DNA from: an uncultured Lachnospiraceae bacterium
GTDB lineage: Bacteria > Bacillota > Clostridia > Lachnospirales > Lachnospiraceae
DNA: 64,000 bases
Direction of reading: 5' to 3'
Assembly (NCBI GenBank): GCA_900551115.1
Contig: URUY01000007.1
Span: 65,641 to 129,640, forward strand
The notes under the pieces were generated by a model. It searched no databases. It had not been told where the DNA came from and was given only the letters and a program-made list of their open reading frames with translations. Positions 25,227 to 33,462 of this stretch are shown here, piece after piece. Position numbers and translations under genes: made by a program. The stretch's first letter is position 1, and every line of letters begins with the position of its first letter.

Positions 25227-26285
25227 TTACTCCTGCAATACACTGACATATTTTACGGGAGTACGATATTTATAGTTTGAAATCTTAATTCCTGTCTTGG
25301 GACTGCTTGCATGGATTACTTTTCCGTCTCCGATATACATTGCCACATGATTGATGGTTCCGGCACTGTTGGCATAGAATATTAAATCACCGGGCTGAAG
25401 CTCCTCCGCTGTAATCTTTGTTCCCTCACCTGCCTGTGCCCTGGAAGAGTGTGACAGGGAAATGCCGAAATTTTTATATACTGCCAGCACAAAGCCGGAG
25501 CAGTCCGCTCCCTTTGTCAGGCTTGTGCCGCCCCATACATACGGATTCCCTAAAAACTGCTTTGCATATTCTGCAATATCTACACGCAAATCGGAAACAC
25601 CCTGTCCGTAGAGCAGTTCACTCATGGTAACAGCCGTATCCAGTTTTTCCTCTACGGTAACAAAATCGGCGGAAACATATGCTTCTTCCCCATCGATTAA
25701 TACCTTAATCCAGTCATTCAGCACCTCTGCCACCTCAAGTTCCTCACCTAAGGGCACCTGTGTCAGCACTGCGCCGTCTAAGCTTGCATCATCCCGTACC
25801 TTAAGCGCATCTGCATTGACAACTGCTACCGTACGGATTAATTCCATGGCACGCATTTTCGCATCTGCACCTATATAAAGAAACTCCGTGCTTACATACC
25901 CTTCTACCTCTCCGGAAGTAATATGAGCCCAGCCGTCCGCTGTTACCTCCAGCACTTCACAGGCACTGCCTTTAGGCATCTTACCTACCAGTTTGCCGCT
26001 TGTACCTGGTGTCTCACGGACATTTAAGTTACCGCTTTCCACATCGGCAATCCCCAAATTCGTATAGCCCCAAAAAGCGCCGTGGGAAGACTCCGCTGCC
26101 GCCAGGCACTCCTGTTCATCCAAAGTCATATTAAATAAAGAAGCTGCGCCGGCATAAGGTGTTACTTCAGAAACAGCCACCGTTCCTGCTGCCTTTGCCT
26201 CTATTTTTCCTTCCGCAGAACCTGCAAGCAGCATGCCTGCAGCACATATCGTCATAATTCGTACAATTTTTTTGTTTTTATTCAT
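25227..26285 (-). CDS. Secreted NlpC/P60 cell wall hydrolase with two SH3b domains
   Basis: Peptidoglycan endopeptidase of the C40 family, 352 aa. A signal peptide is seen (IVRIMTICAAGMLLAGSA, cleavage around residue 30-35). Two SH3b domains follow (LNVRETPGTSGKLVG; ALKVRDDASLDGAVL), then the catalytic domain with Cys in GADCSGF, His in INHVAMYIG and a third polar residue, His, in KVIHASS. The ATG at 26285 is preferred over an upstream TTG because AAGGATAG lies before it. It has its own promoter and is followed after ten bases by the ArsR gene. Confidence 0.9.
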   Translation of the reverse strand: MNKNKKIVRIMTICAAGMLLAGSAEGKIEAKAAGTVAVSEVTPYAGAASLFNMTLDEQECLAAAESSHGAFWGYTNLGIADVESGNLNVRETPGTSGKLVGKMPKGSACEVLEVTADGWAHITSGEVEGYVSTEFLYIGADAKMRAMELIRTVAVVNADALKVRDDASLDGAVLTQVPLGEELEVAEVLNDWIKVLIDGEEAYVSADFVTVEEKLDTAVTMSELLYGQGVSDLRVDIAEYAKQFLGNPYVWGGTSLTKGADCSGFVLAVYKNFGISLSHSSRAQAGEGTKITAEELQPGDLIFYANSAGTINHVAMYIGDGKVIHASSPKTGIKISNYKYRTPVKYVSVLQE

Positions 26286-26375
26286 GCTTCTATCCTTCAA
26301 ATATATTCTTTTTCTATATTTATATGTAATGTATTTTCCCTGTAAGCTGATTTATTACAAAAATATTACGAACTT

Positions 26376-26405
26376 ATTATAACCATCTTCTTATAGCCCT
26401 GTCAA
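26376..26405 (-). promoter_or_regulatory. Promoter of the C40 hydrolase-arsR-DUF4190 unit
   Basis: On the minus strand TTGACA (26405-26400) and TATAAT (26381-26376), both consensus, are 18 bases apart. It lies just after the ribF terminator. The leader is about 85 bases. Confidence 0.8.
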
Positions 26406-26423
26406 CCAAAAACAAAATTTTCC

Positions 26424-26457
26424 AAAAAGCAGCATACCTTAACGAAAGTATGCTGCT
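26424..26457 (-). terminator. Terminator of the rimP-to-ribF operon
   Basis: On the minus strand AGCAGCATAC pairs with GTATGCTGCT around a ten-base loop, followed by TTTTT. The ribF stop codon lies in the loop, so translation and termination are closely packed. Confidence 0.85.
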
Positions 26458-27359
26458 CCGGCTGCGATATCTTCCTGCATCTGTTTTTTCAGCGCTTCCA
26501 TGCTTTCAAATTTCTGCTCCGGACGCTTAAACTCATACAGGCTTACTTTTATTTCTTCTCCGTAGGCGTCACCGTCATATCCATACAGATAGGTTTCTAC
26601 CCCAAGCTGTTTCCTGCTTTCCAGAACAGTCGGCTTATATCCGATATTGCTGATGCCTTTGTAATACCTTCCGTCCATAGCAACCCCTGAATAGTATACG
26701 CCGCAGGGGGGGAGCAGCTTATTATCCGGCGGCAGCAGATTAACGGTGGGCATCCCTAACGTCCTGCCGATATGGTTGCCGTGCTGCACAATACCGCTTA
26801 CCATATATGGCATCCCCATCAGCTTTTCCACATAGGGCATATCCCCGGCTTCCAGTGCGCTCCTTACCAAAGTGGAACTGATTTCCTTCCCTTCTAAGGT
26901 TATTTTATCTATAATGCGTACTTTAAGCCTGCATACTGCCGCCATTGCACGCAAAAGCGCCGCATTGCCTGCTCCCTTTGCGCCAAAGGACAAATCCGTC
27001 CCCGCCGCCACGAGGCCTGCTTTCATTCTGCTGCAAAGGATTTCTGTTACAAATACCTGGGGCAGCATTGCCGCCGTCTTTTCGTTCATGGGAAATTCTA
27101 TCAGGATGTCAATGCCCATACGTTCAAAAAGCGCTCTTTTTTCGTCTCGGGTAGTCAGCTCTTTTTCGTCTGCCTTTCCGAAAAAAACAGCGGGAGGGGG
27201 ATCAAAGGTAAAAACGCACGCCTTTTTCCCTTTTGATTTTTCAGTCAGGATTTCCTCTAAAAGCCGCCTGTGCCCTATATGCACGCCGTCAAATTTTCCG
27301 ATTGCCACTGCTGTTTCTTCTTTCAGATAAAAATCGGCAGTACCGGTAATAATCTCCAT
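26439..27359 (-). CDS. ribF: Bifunctional riboflavin kinase / FAD synthetase
   Basis: Makes FMN and FAD from riboflavin and ATP. Of 306 residues the N-terminal ~180 form the nucleotidyltransferase (AIGKFDGVHIGHRRLLEEI, the HxGH-type motif, and ISSTLVRSALEAGDM) and the rest the riboflavin kinase (GRTLGMPTVNLLPP, with the GxPTxN motif, then GVYYSGV). It is the last gene of the operon, as in many Firmicutes, 12 bases after truB. Confidence 0.96.
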   Translation of the reverse strand: MEIITGTADFYLKEETAVAIGKFDGVHIGHRRLLEEILTEKSKGKKACVFTFDPPPAVFFGKADEKELTTRDEKRALFERMGIDILIEFPMNEKTAAMLPQVFVTEILCSRMKAGLVAAGTDLSFGAKGAGNAALLRAMAAVCRLKVRIIDKITLEGKEISSTLVRSALEAGDMPYVEKLMGMPYMVSGIVQHGNHIGRTLGMPTVNLLPPDNKLLPPCGVYYSGVAMDGRYYKGISNIGYKPTVLESRKQLGVETYLYGYDGDAYGEEIKVSLYEFKRPEQKFESMEALKKQMQEDIAAGAAYFR

Positions 27360-27371
27360 GCAGTTTCCTCC

Positions 27372-28274
27372 CTAGTCTCCTAAAAACATCTTTTGGGGTA
27401 CAAAGCGGCGTTCTGTTTCTTCGTATCTGTAAATGCCGAAAAAACGGCCTTCCTGATTGTATACCTTTACCTCTTCACCGTTACAAAACAGCCGTCTTTC
27501 CAGAATCTGACGCAGATAAAAGCTGTTTCCGTTTTGTAAAAGCTTTACAAACGGCTCCGGTACATGCACAGCCGCAAGTTCCTCAAACATCTCATCCACC
27601 GGAATCAATACCTGATTTATTTTATCTTCATCCCTAAGCTTAGTAAGCTCTTCAAGCGTAATTGCCGTATCTGCCGTAAAGCGTCCGGACTTTGTTCTTT
27701 TAAGGGAAACCATAGCGCCGCCGCAGCCGGCTTTTTCTCCGATATCGTGACAAAGAGTCCTGATATAGGTTCCTTTAGAACATGCTGCGCGAAAAGTCAT
27801 TTCCGGCAGCTGCACACTGAGAACCTCTATTTCATGCAGCGTAACATTTCTTGGCTTCCGCTCTACCTCACGCCCCTGCCTTGCAAGCTCATACAGCCGT
27901 TTTCCGTCTATCTTTATAGCAGAATACATGGGCGGAATCTGCGCATACTCGCCGATAAAGGACGCGGCTATTTCCCGCGCCGCATCTTCTGTGACCGTTA
28001 CTTCTTTTTCTTCCAAGACAGTACCCGACATGTCCTGCGTATCCGTCACCACGCCAAAACGCATGCATGCGATATACTCCTTATCCCTGTCTGTCAGCAT
28101 ATCGCAAAGCCTTGTAGCGCTTCCCAAACATACAGGAAGTACCCCAACCGCATCCGGGTCCAGGGTACCTGTATGTCCTATCTTTTTCTGTTTTAAAATG
28201 CCTCTCATCTTTGCTACTACATCATGGGAGGTAAAGCCTTTTTCTTTATAGATATTGATAACTCCGTTATACAT
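27372..28274 (-). CDS. truB: tRNA pseudouridine-55 synthase TruB
   Basis: Isomerises U55 in the T-loop of tRNAs. The 300-aa protein has the catalytic Asp in GHTGTLDPDAVGVLPV (residues ~34-49), the YEL motif (KRLYELARQG), and RTLCHDIGE. A C-terminal PUA-like region follows from about residue 230. It follows nrnA in the operon with a 77-base gap. Confidence 0.96.
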   Translation of the reverse strand: MYNGVINIYKEKGFTSHDVVAKMRGILKQKKIGHTGTLDPDAVGVLPVCLGSATRLCDMLTDRDKEYIACMRFGVVTDTQDMSGTVLEEKEVTVTEDAAREIAASFIGEYAQIPPMYSAIKIDGKRLYELARQGREVERKPRNVTLHEIEVLSVQLPEMTFRAACSKGTYIRTLCHDIGEKAGCGGAMVSLKRTKSGRFTADTAITLEELTKLRDEDKINQVLIPVDEMFEELAAVHVPEPFVKLLQNGNSFYLRQILERRLFCNGEEVKVYNQEGRFFGIYRYEETERRFVPQKMFLGD

Positions 28275-28351
28275 TCTCTCTTTTCCTTATAACCGTTTCC
28301 GTTTTACTGCACAAAAAGGGGAGCGTTTAACTGCACAAAAAGACCTGGTAA

Positions 28352-29302
28352 TTACCTTTTAAGCTGTTCTGCTATATGCAGGGAAAGGTTGTTGATAACA
28401 TCATGTACGGTTCCCTTCATGGTGCAGCCCGCTGCCCTCATATGGCCGCCGCCCCCGAAAAAGGAAGCCACCTTGGACACATCCACACACTCATTGGAAC
28501 GCATACTCACCTTGTATTCCATCAGACCCGTTTCATACATAAAAATTGCGCAGTCTACGCCCTTTATGTTCCGAAGCTGGTTTACAATACCGTCCAAATC
28601 CGAAGGCACCACATTGTAAAAATCCATCATTTTTTTGTCCACACAGCTTACAATGCATCTGCCGCCCATAAAACGAAGGCTTTCCATCAGAGCCCGTCCC
28701 AAAATCTGATTCTGTAAATAGGTTTTCTGATAAAAGCTCTCTTCTATGATTTTGGAAAAATTAAAGCCAAAACCTATCAGCTTTGCGGCAATCTCCAAGG
28801 TTCTTGGCGAAGTATTGGAATACTGGAATACACCGGTATCGTGAATCATGCCCGTATAAAGCGCCACCGCGATATCTTCATCCAAATATGCTTCTTCAAA
28901 GATGCCGTAAAGCACTTCCGCGGTAGAGCCCACATCAGGCTTTACTTCATTTACATCCCCGCAGCCGTTTTTATTACTGATATGGTGGTCTATATTAATC
29001 TTCTTTTTTGCATTTTTAAAAAAGCCCTCGGCCTTCCCCAATCTGTCGGCGGAGGTGTCAAGTGCAAAAAAAACATCAAAAATACCGTCAAAGACATACT
29101 CTGAATCAATCTCTTTTACATATTTAAGATGCTCAAAACAGGCAGGCGGCGTTTCTGAAAACAGCTTAACTTCCGCCTCAGGGCAGAGCTTTTTTAAATA
29201 CAGATACAGCGCCATGGAAGACCCGACGGCATCTCCGTCCGGCCTTATATGTGCGCTGATGCCGATTTTCTTTGCGTTCGCACACTCCATTTTTAAATCC
29301 AT
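28352..29302 (-). CDS. nrnA: DHH/DHHA1 phosphoesterase, NrnA-like
   Basis: Oligoribonuclease and pAp phosphatase that finishes RNA decay. The 316 residues show RPDGDAVGSS (metal ligands), LDTSADRL, NIDHHISN (the DHH motif) and, in the DHHA1 domain, GGGGHMRAAG near the C-terminus. It starts two bases after the rbfA stop. Cyclic dinucleotide-derived pApA or pGpG are further possible substrates of the family. Confidence 0.92.
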   Translation of the reverse strand: MDLKMECANAKKIGISAHIRPDGDAVGSSMALYLYLKKLCPEAEVKLFSETPPACFEHLKYVKEIDSEYVFDGIFDVFFALDTSADRLGKAEGFFKNAKKKINIDHHISNKNGCGDVNEVKPDVGSTAEVLYGIFEEAYLDEDIAVALYTGMIHDTGVFQYSNTSPRTLEIAAKLIGFGFNFSKIIEESFYQKTYLQNQILGRALMESLRFMGGRCIVSCVDKKMMDFYNVVPSDLDGIVNQLRNIKGVDCAIFMYETGLMEYKVSMRSNECVDVSKVASFFGGGGHMRAAGCTMKGTVHDVINNLSLHIAEQLKR

Positions 29303-29304
29303 GG

Positions 29305-29664
29305 CTACTTCTCTCCTCTGATAACTTCATCAATTTTTTTGGACATGTTGACACCGTATTCAATGGACTGGTCCATAATAAAGGTAATGTCCGGCGTATT
29401 CCTTAAGTTGATGGTTTTGGCAAGCTGGTTTTTAATATAGCCCTCGGCACTCTTTAAGCCCTTGTAGGTCTCTTCCCTTGCCTTATCATCCCCCAGCACA
29501 CTGATCCATGCCTTGCAGGTCTTTAAATCAGGCGCTACCTCTACCGCAACCACACTGGTCAGCGGACTTATCCGCGGGTCCTTAATATCCCCACGGATAA
29601 TCTCAGCCAGCACACGCTGCACCTCCCCGTTAATACGGGTGCTTTTTACACTGTTTTTTCTCAT
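29305..29664 (-). CDS. rbfA: Ribosome-binding factor A
   Basis: Assists late maturation of the 30S subunit. The 119-aa KH-like protein starts with RINGEVQRVLAEIIRGDIKDPRI, the family signature, and contains a conserved PDITFIMDQSIEYG near residue 89. It is separated from infB by 138 bases carrying three hairpins; its ribosome site is AAAAGGAG. Confidence 0.96.
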   Translation of the reverse strand: MRKNSVKSTRINGEVQRVLAEIIRGDIKDPRISPLTSVVAVEVAPDLKTCKAWISVLGDDKAREETYKGLKSAEGYIKNQLAKTINLRNTPDITFIMDQSIEYGVNMSKKIDEVIRGEK

Positions 29665-29697
29665 TGATACTCCTTTTTTGAGCTATTGCTCATCCAC

Positions 29698-29811
29698 GGA
29701 GAATGACCCCCTGGGTCATTCTCCCCGCTGAGACTTGGAAATTCTTGGCGAAGTACCCTTTGGTACGAGCCTCTAGAATTTCTTCCTACCCACTAAAGTC
29801 CTTTAGCGTGG
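29698..29811. repeat. Three hairpins between infB and rbfA
   Basis: Inside the minus-strand operon: a perfect 12-bp hairpin (29698-29709 with 29713-29724), an extended two-part hairpin (GAAATTCT 29738-29745 with AGAATTTC 29775-29782, inner GTACC/GGTAC), and a small hairpin over the infB stop codon (CTAAAG 29793-29798 with CTTTAG 29801-29806). No U-tract follows any of them in the sense direction, so they look like processing or stability elements rather than terminators. Confidence 0.7.
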
Positions 29812-32800
29812 TACCTCGACCATAATATAAGCCTCTACAACATCCAGCTCCTGCATCTGGTCAAAGCCGTCAAATACAAGACCGCACTCAAACCCTGCCT
29901 TTACTTCCTTTACATCATCCTTAAATCTCTTTAAGGATGCCAGCTCGCCCTCAAATATCTGCTTGCCTTCCCGGCTGATGCGCACCTTGGCGCCTCGCTG
30001 GAATATACCGTCAAGCACATAGGAGCCTGCGATGTTGCCGACTGCAGATGCTTTGAATATCTGCCGAACCTCTGCATGACCGATAACCTTTTCTTCAAAT
30101 ACAGGGTCAAGCATACCCTTCATGGCAGCTTCAATATCCTCGATTGCCTGATAGATTACCTTATACAGACGGACATCCACGCCCTCGCGCTCTGAAATGG
30201 CTTTTGCCGTTGCATCCGGGCGCACATTAAAGCCGATGATAATCGCGGAAGATGCGCTTGCCAGCATAACATCGGATTCGTTGATGGCGCCAACGCCGCC
30301 GTGAATGCATTTTACGATTACTTCTTCATTGGAAAGCTTCACAAGGCTCTGCTTTACTGCCTCTACGCTGCCCTGTACATCGGCCTTCACAATCAGGTTT
30401 AATTCCTTCAGATTGCCTTCCTGAATCTGAGAGAACAAATCATCCAAAGACATCTTGCTCTTAGTCTCTTCCAACATCTTTTCCTTATTCTGTGCAAGAT
30501 AGGTCTCAGCAAAGGATTTTGCTGTTTTATCATTTTCATGGGCAATAAATACTTCGCCTGCGCTGGGAACATCATTAAGACCCAGGATTTCTACGGGAGT
30601 AGACGGTCCTGCTTCCTTTACTCTTCTTCCCTTGTCATCTATCATGGCACGCACTTTACCGTGGCTTGCGCCTGTGGAAATAAAATCACCTACATGAAGG
30701 GTACCCTTCTGTACCAGTACGGTTGCTACCGGACCGCGCCCCTTATCCAGCTCGCCTTCAATCACTAGACCTCTTGCCTGCCTGTTGGGATTTGCCTTAA
30801 GCTCTAAAATATCGGAGGTCAGAAGAATGGTTTCCAAAAGGTCCTCAATTCCTTCTCCTGATTTTGCGGATACGGGTACAAACTCCGTTGTTCCGCCCCA
30901 GTCTACCGGAATCAGTTCATATTCTGTCAGCTCCTGTTTTACACGGTCAACGTTGGCACTGGGCTTATCAACCTTGTTGATTGCCACAATAATCTCAATG
31001 CCGGCAGCCTTTGCATGATTGATTGCTTCTACAGTCTGAGGCATAACGCCATCATCTGCCGCAACTACCAAAATCGCAATATCCGTTGCATTGGCGCCGC
31101 GCATACGCATAGCCGTAAACGCTTCGTGTCCGGGTGTATCTAAGAAGGTAATCTTTCTGTCATCTACGGAAACCGTGTATGCACCGATATGCTGCGTAAT
31201 GCCGCCTGCTTCCCTTCCCGTTACATTTGTCTTACGGATAGCGTCAAGCAGAGAGGTTTTACCGTGGTCTACATGCCCCATAACACAGATTACAGGAGGA
31301 CGGGATTCCTTTTCCTCTTCCTGCTCTTCTTCTTCCTTTAAAAGTTCCTCGATAACGTCTACCTTAACTTCCTTCTCACAGAGAATTTCATATTCCATGG
31401 CAATATTTTCTGCTTCCTCATAAGAAATTTCCTGATTCAGCGTTACGATTTTGCCCTCTAAAAACAACTTCTTAATAATGGCAGAGGACTGAATCTTCAT
31501 TTTTTCTGCCAGTTCCTTAATGGTAATGCTCTCAGGCAGTACAATAACCTTGATAACTTCCTCTACCGTCTCTTCCTTTTTCTTTTCCGGCTTGATAAAT
31601 CTGCCCGGTTTGTTCTTTACCGCATCCTCCTCTTCATAGATAAAGTCCTTGCGTGAACGCTTATCCTTTTCCTGACTGATGCGGCGTTTTTCTTCATCTC
31701 TGTGCTTTTCGGCATCCTTAATCGGAGCTTCTGCCACAAAGCCTTTGCTCTGGCCCGGTTTTCTGAAGTTATCTCTCTGTCCGCCGCCTGGTCTGCTATC
31801 GCGGCTGCTATTGTTATAAGGCCTGTCACCACCCGCATTAGCGCCATTGCTGCGGAAACCGCCCTGACCAGCAAAAGCACCCGGCCTGCTGCCGCCTTCC
31901 ATTCTTCTGTCCGGTCTTTGACCCTGAGGTCTGTCACTTCTGTTGCCGCCGTTTCCATAAGAAGGTCTCTCGCCTCCTGTCCTTGTCTGATTATAGCCCT
32001 GACCCGTCTGTCCGGTTCTGTTATAGCCGCCCTGAGACTGTCTGTTCTGATTGTAACCCTGACCGCCCTGAGGTCTGTCACCTCTGTTCTGGTAACCCTG
32101 ACCGCCCTGGGGTCTGTCGCCTCTGTTCTGGTAGCCTTGACCCTGAGGTCTGTCGCCTCTGTTCTGGTAGCCCTGACCCTGAGGCCTGTCGCCTCTGTTC
32201 TGGTAGCCCTGACCCTGAGGCCTGTCATTTCTGTCTGCTCTTTCCGCTCCGTCCTGTCTATCCGTTCTTTCCGGTCTGTTTTCCGTAACGGCTGCGGTGT
32301 CGCTTACCTGTACTTTTTCCGGTACTGCCGGCTTTACAGCCTGCGCAGGTTCCTTTGCTGCATTTACAGCCGTATTCTCTGACTGCTGGCTCTTCTGCTG
32401 CTTTATAGGCGGCACCATCTGTACGCTGGGAGTGGGAGAAGGAGGCGTCAGGGGTCTAATCGGTCTTACCGGTGCCGGCTGTCCCGGTCTTACATTCTGG
32501 GCCGGTCTTGTATTCTGAGCCGGTTTCCCTCCTGCATTGCTCCTGCTCTGATTATTTCCCGAAGGCCTGTTTCCCTGCTGTCCCGGTACTCTGGAATTCT
32601 GGGGATTGCTCACAAAAATAATCTTCTTTTTCTTTTTGGGAGCGTCCTCCTTCTTTTCCTTTGAAACAGCAGACTGCTCTGCGGGTTTTTCTTCCTGCAC
32701 ATTTTCAGCAGCCTTTGTACCGCTGAAATGTTTTCTCACCATCTCCGCGGCGTCATCCTCTACCGTACTCTGCGCTGCTTTTGCTTCTATTCCTTTTTCC

Positions 32801-32874
32801 TGTAAGAAAGAAAGGATTTCTTTACTCTGTTTATCTAATTCTTTTGCAAGTTCATGTATCTTCATTTTCGCCAT
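29803..32874 (-). CDS. infB: Translation initiation factor IF-2
   Basis: GTPase that places initiator tRNA on the 30S subunit. At 1023 aa it is long: residues ~1-50 are an IF2_N domain, ~60-440 a low-complexity region rich in Gly, Gln, Arg, Asn and Pro, ~445-500 a second IF2_N domain, then the G domain with GHVDHGKT at 533-540 and NKVDK, followed by the beta-barrel domains. Residues 217-278 are a five-copy repeat of a DRPQGQGYQNRG unit. The variable N-terminal length is common in IF-2, but the repeat is unusual. Confidence 0.96.
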   Translation of the reverse strand: MAKMKIHELAKELDKQSKEILSFLQEKGIEAKAAQSTVEDDAAEMVRKHFSGTKAAENVQEEKPAEQSAVSKEKKEDAPKKKKKIIFVSNPQNSRVPGQQGNRPSGNNQSRSNAGGKPAQNTRPAQNVRPGQPAPVRPIRPLTPPSPTPSVQMVPPIKQQKSQQSENTAVNAAKEPAQAVKPAVPEKVQVSDTAAVTENRPERTDRQDGAERADRNDRPQGQGYQNRGDRPQGQGYQNRGDRPQGQGYQNRGDRPQGGQGYQNRGDRPQGGQGYNQNRQSQGGYNRTGQTGQGYNQTRTGGERPSYGNGGNRSDRPQGQRPDRRMEGGSRPGAFAGQGGFRSNGANAGGDRPYNNSSRDSRPGGGQRDNFRKPGQSKGFVAEAPIKDAEKHRDEEKRRISQEKDKRSRKDFIYEEEDAVKNKPGRFIKPEKKKEETVEEVIKVIVLPESITIKELAEKMKIQSSAIIKKLFLEGKIVTLNQEISYEEAENIAMEYEILCEKEVKVDVIEELLKEEEEQEEEKESRPPVICVMGHVDHGKTSLLDAIRKTNVTGREAGGITQHIGAYTVSVDDRKITFLDTPGHEAFTAMRMRGANATDIAILVVAADDGVMPQTVEAINHAKAAGIEIIVAINKVDKPSANVDRVKQELTEYELIPVDWGGTTEFVPVSAKSGEGIEDLLETILLTSDILELKANPNRQARGLVIEGELDKGRGPVATVLVQKGTLHVGDFISTGASHGKVRAMIDDKGRRVKEAGPSTPVEILGLNDVPSAGEVFIAHENDKTAKSFAETYLAQNKEKMLEETKSKMSLDDLFSQIQEGNLKELNLIVKADVQGSVEAVKQSLVKLSNEEVIVKCIHGGVGAINESDVMLASASSAIIIGFNVRPDATAKAISEREGVDVRLYKVIYQAIEDIEAAMKGMLDPVFEEKVIGHAEVRQIFKASAVGNIAGSYVLDGIFQRGAKVRISREGKQIFEGELASLKRFKDDVKEVKAGFECGLVFDGFDQMQELDVVEAYIMVEVPR
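32041..32226 (-). repeat. In-frame 36/39-nt tandem repeat in infB
   Basis: Five tandem units encode DRPQG(G)QGYQNRG: three 12-residue units, then 13-residue units with an extra Gly, the last one degenerate. The period is a multiple of three, so copy number can change without a frameshift. Confidence 0.85.
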
Positions 32875-32888
32875 GCTTCTTAAACCTC

Positions 32889-33209
32889 CTAGTTTTGCAA
32901 TTCTTCCAGATGTTTTGTTACCGTGTGCGCAAGACCTTCATTGATAAGTGCAACCGAAGTACGTTCGCCCTTTCCCATGGCATGCCCCAGCTCCTCCTTA
33001 GTCCCGTATGTATATACCGGCACATTATAAAAAGCGCACTTATCCCTGAAAAGCTTTTTTGTATTGTCTGACGCATCTTCTGCTACGATAACCAGCACAG
33101 CCGAACCGTTCTTTACGGCATTTTCTGTGGAAAACTCACCGCTTACCACATTCCTGCCCCTCGCTGCCAGACTTAACAGTGCATATATCTTATTCTGCTT
33201 CAATCTCAC
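32889..33209 (-). CDS. ylxQ: L7Ae-family ribosomal protein-like YlxQ
   Basis: Small RNA-binding protein of the L7Ae/L30e family; members bind kink-turn-like RNA. The 106-aa form starts at a GTG (33209) preceded by AAGGAG and lies 20 bases inside the end of ylxR; a longer ATG frame to 33242 extends further into ylxR and adds residues not typical of the family. Visible core: NKIYALLSLAARGRNVVSGE, VLVIVAEDASDNTKK, VPVYTYGTKEELGHAMGK. Confidence 0.88.
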   Translation of the reverse strand: MRLKQNKIYALLSLAARGRNVVSGEFSTENAVKNGSAVLVIVAEDASDNTKKLFRDKCAFYNVPVYTYGTKEELGHAMGKGERTSVALINEGLAHTVTKHLEELQN

Positions 33210-33462
33210 TAAACTCCTTTTCCAAGTCCTTATAAACCTCATCCGGAATAGTCATTTTAAAGGAACGTTCCAATCCCTTGTTCCTTCTTGCCTGCTTCAA
33301 ACATGCGGCACTCTTACAAAGGTATGCGCCCCTTCCGTTCTTTTTACCTGTTACATCTAAAACAATGGGGCCTTCCGGTGTTTTTAAAATGCGCATCATT
33401 TCTTTTTTGCTCTTCATTTCACCGCAGCCAATGCATTGTCTTAAAGGAATTTTTTTATTCAT
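33190..33462 (-). CDS. ylxR: YlxR/RnpM family RNA-binding protein
   Basis: Protein of 90 aa with the family signature PLRQCIGCGEMKSKKEMMRI and GRGAYLCKSAACLKQA. Homologues bind RNA and one was reported to modulate RNase P, hence the alternative name rnpM. The start ATG at 33462 overlaps the nusA stop by eight bases; longer upstream frames lie wholly within nusA. It is part of the standard nusA-ylxR-ylxQ-infB cluster. Confidence 0.93.
   Translation of the reverse strand: MNKKIPLRQCIGCGEMKSKKEMMRILKTPEGPIVLDVTGKKNGRGAYLCKSAACLKQARRNKGLERSFKMTIPDEVYKDLEKEFSEIEAE

Noticed and set aside
27564..28196. 210-residue plus-strand frame opposite truB
   Set aside because: Shadow of truB in an antisense frame.
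31702..32382. Long plus-strand open frame opposite infB
   Set aside because: Antisense shadow of the repetitive, GC-rich IF-2 linker; composition is low-complexity and there is no ribosome site.
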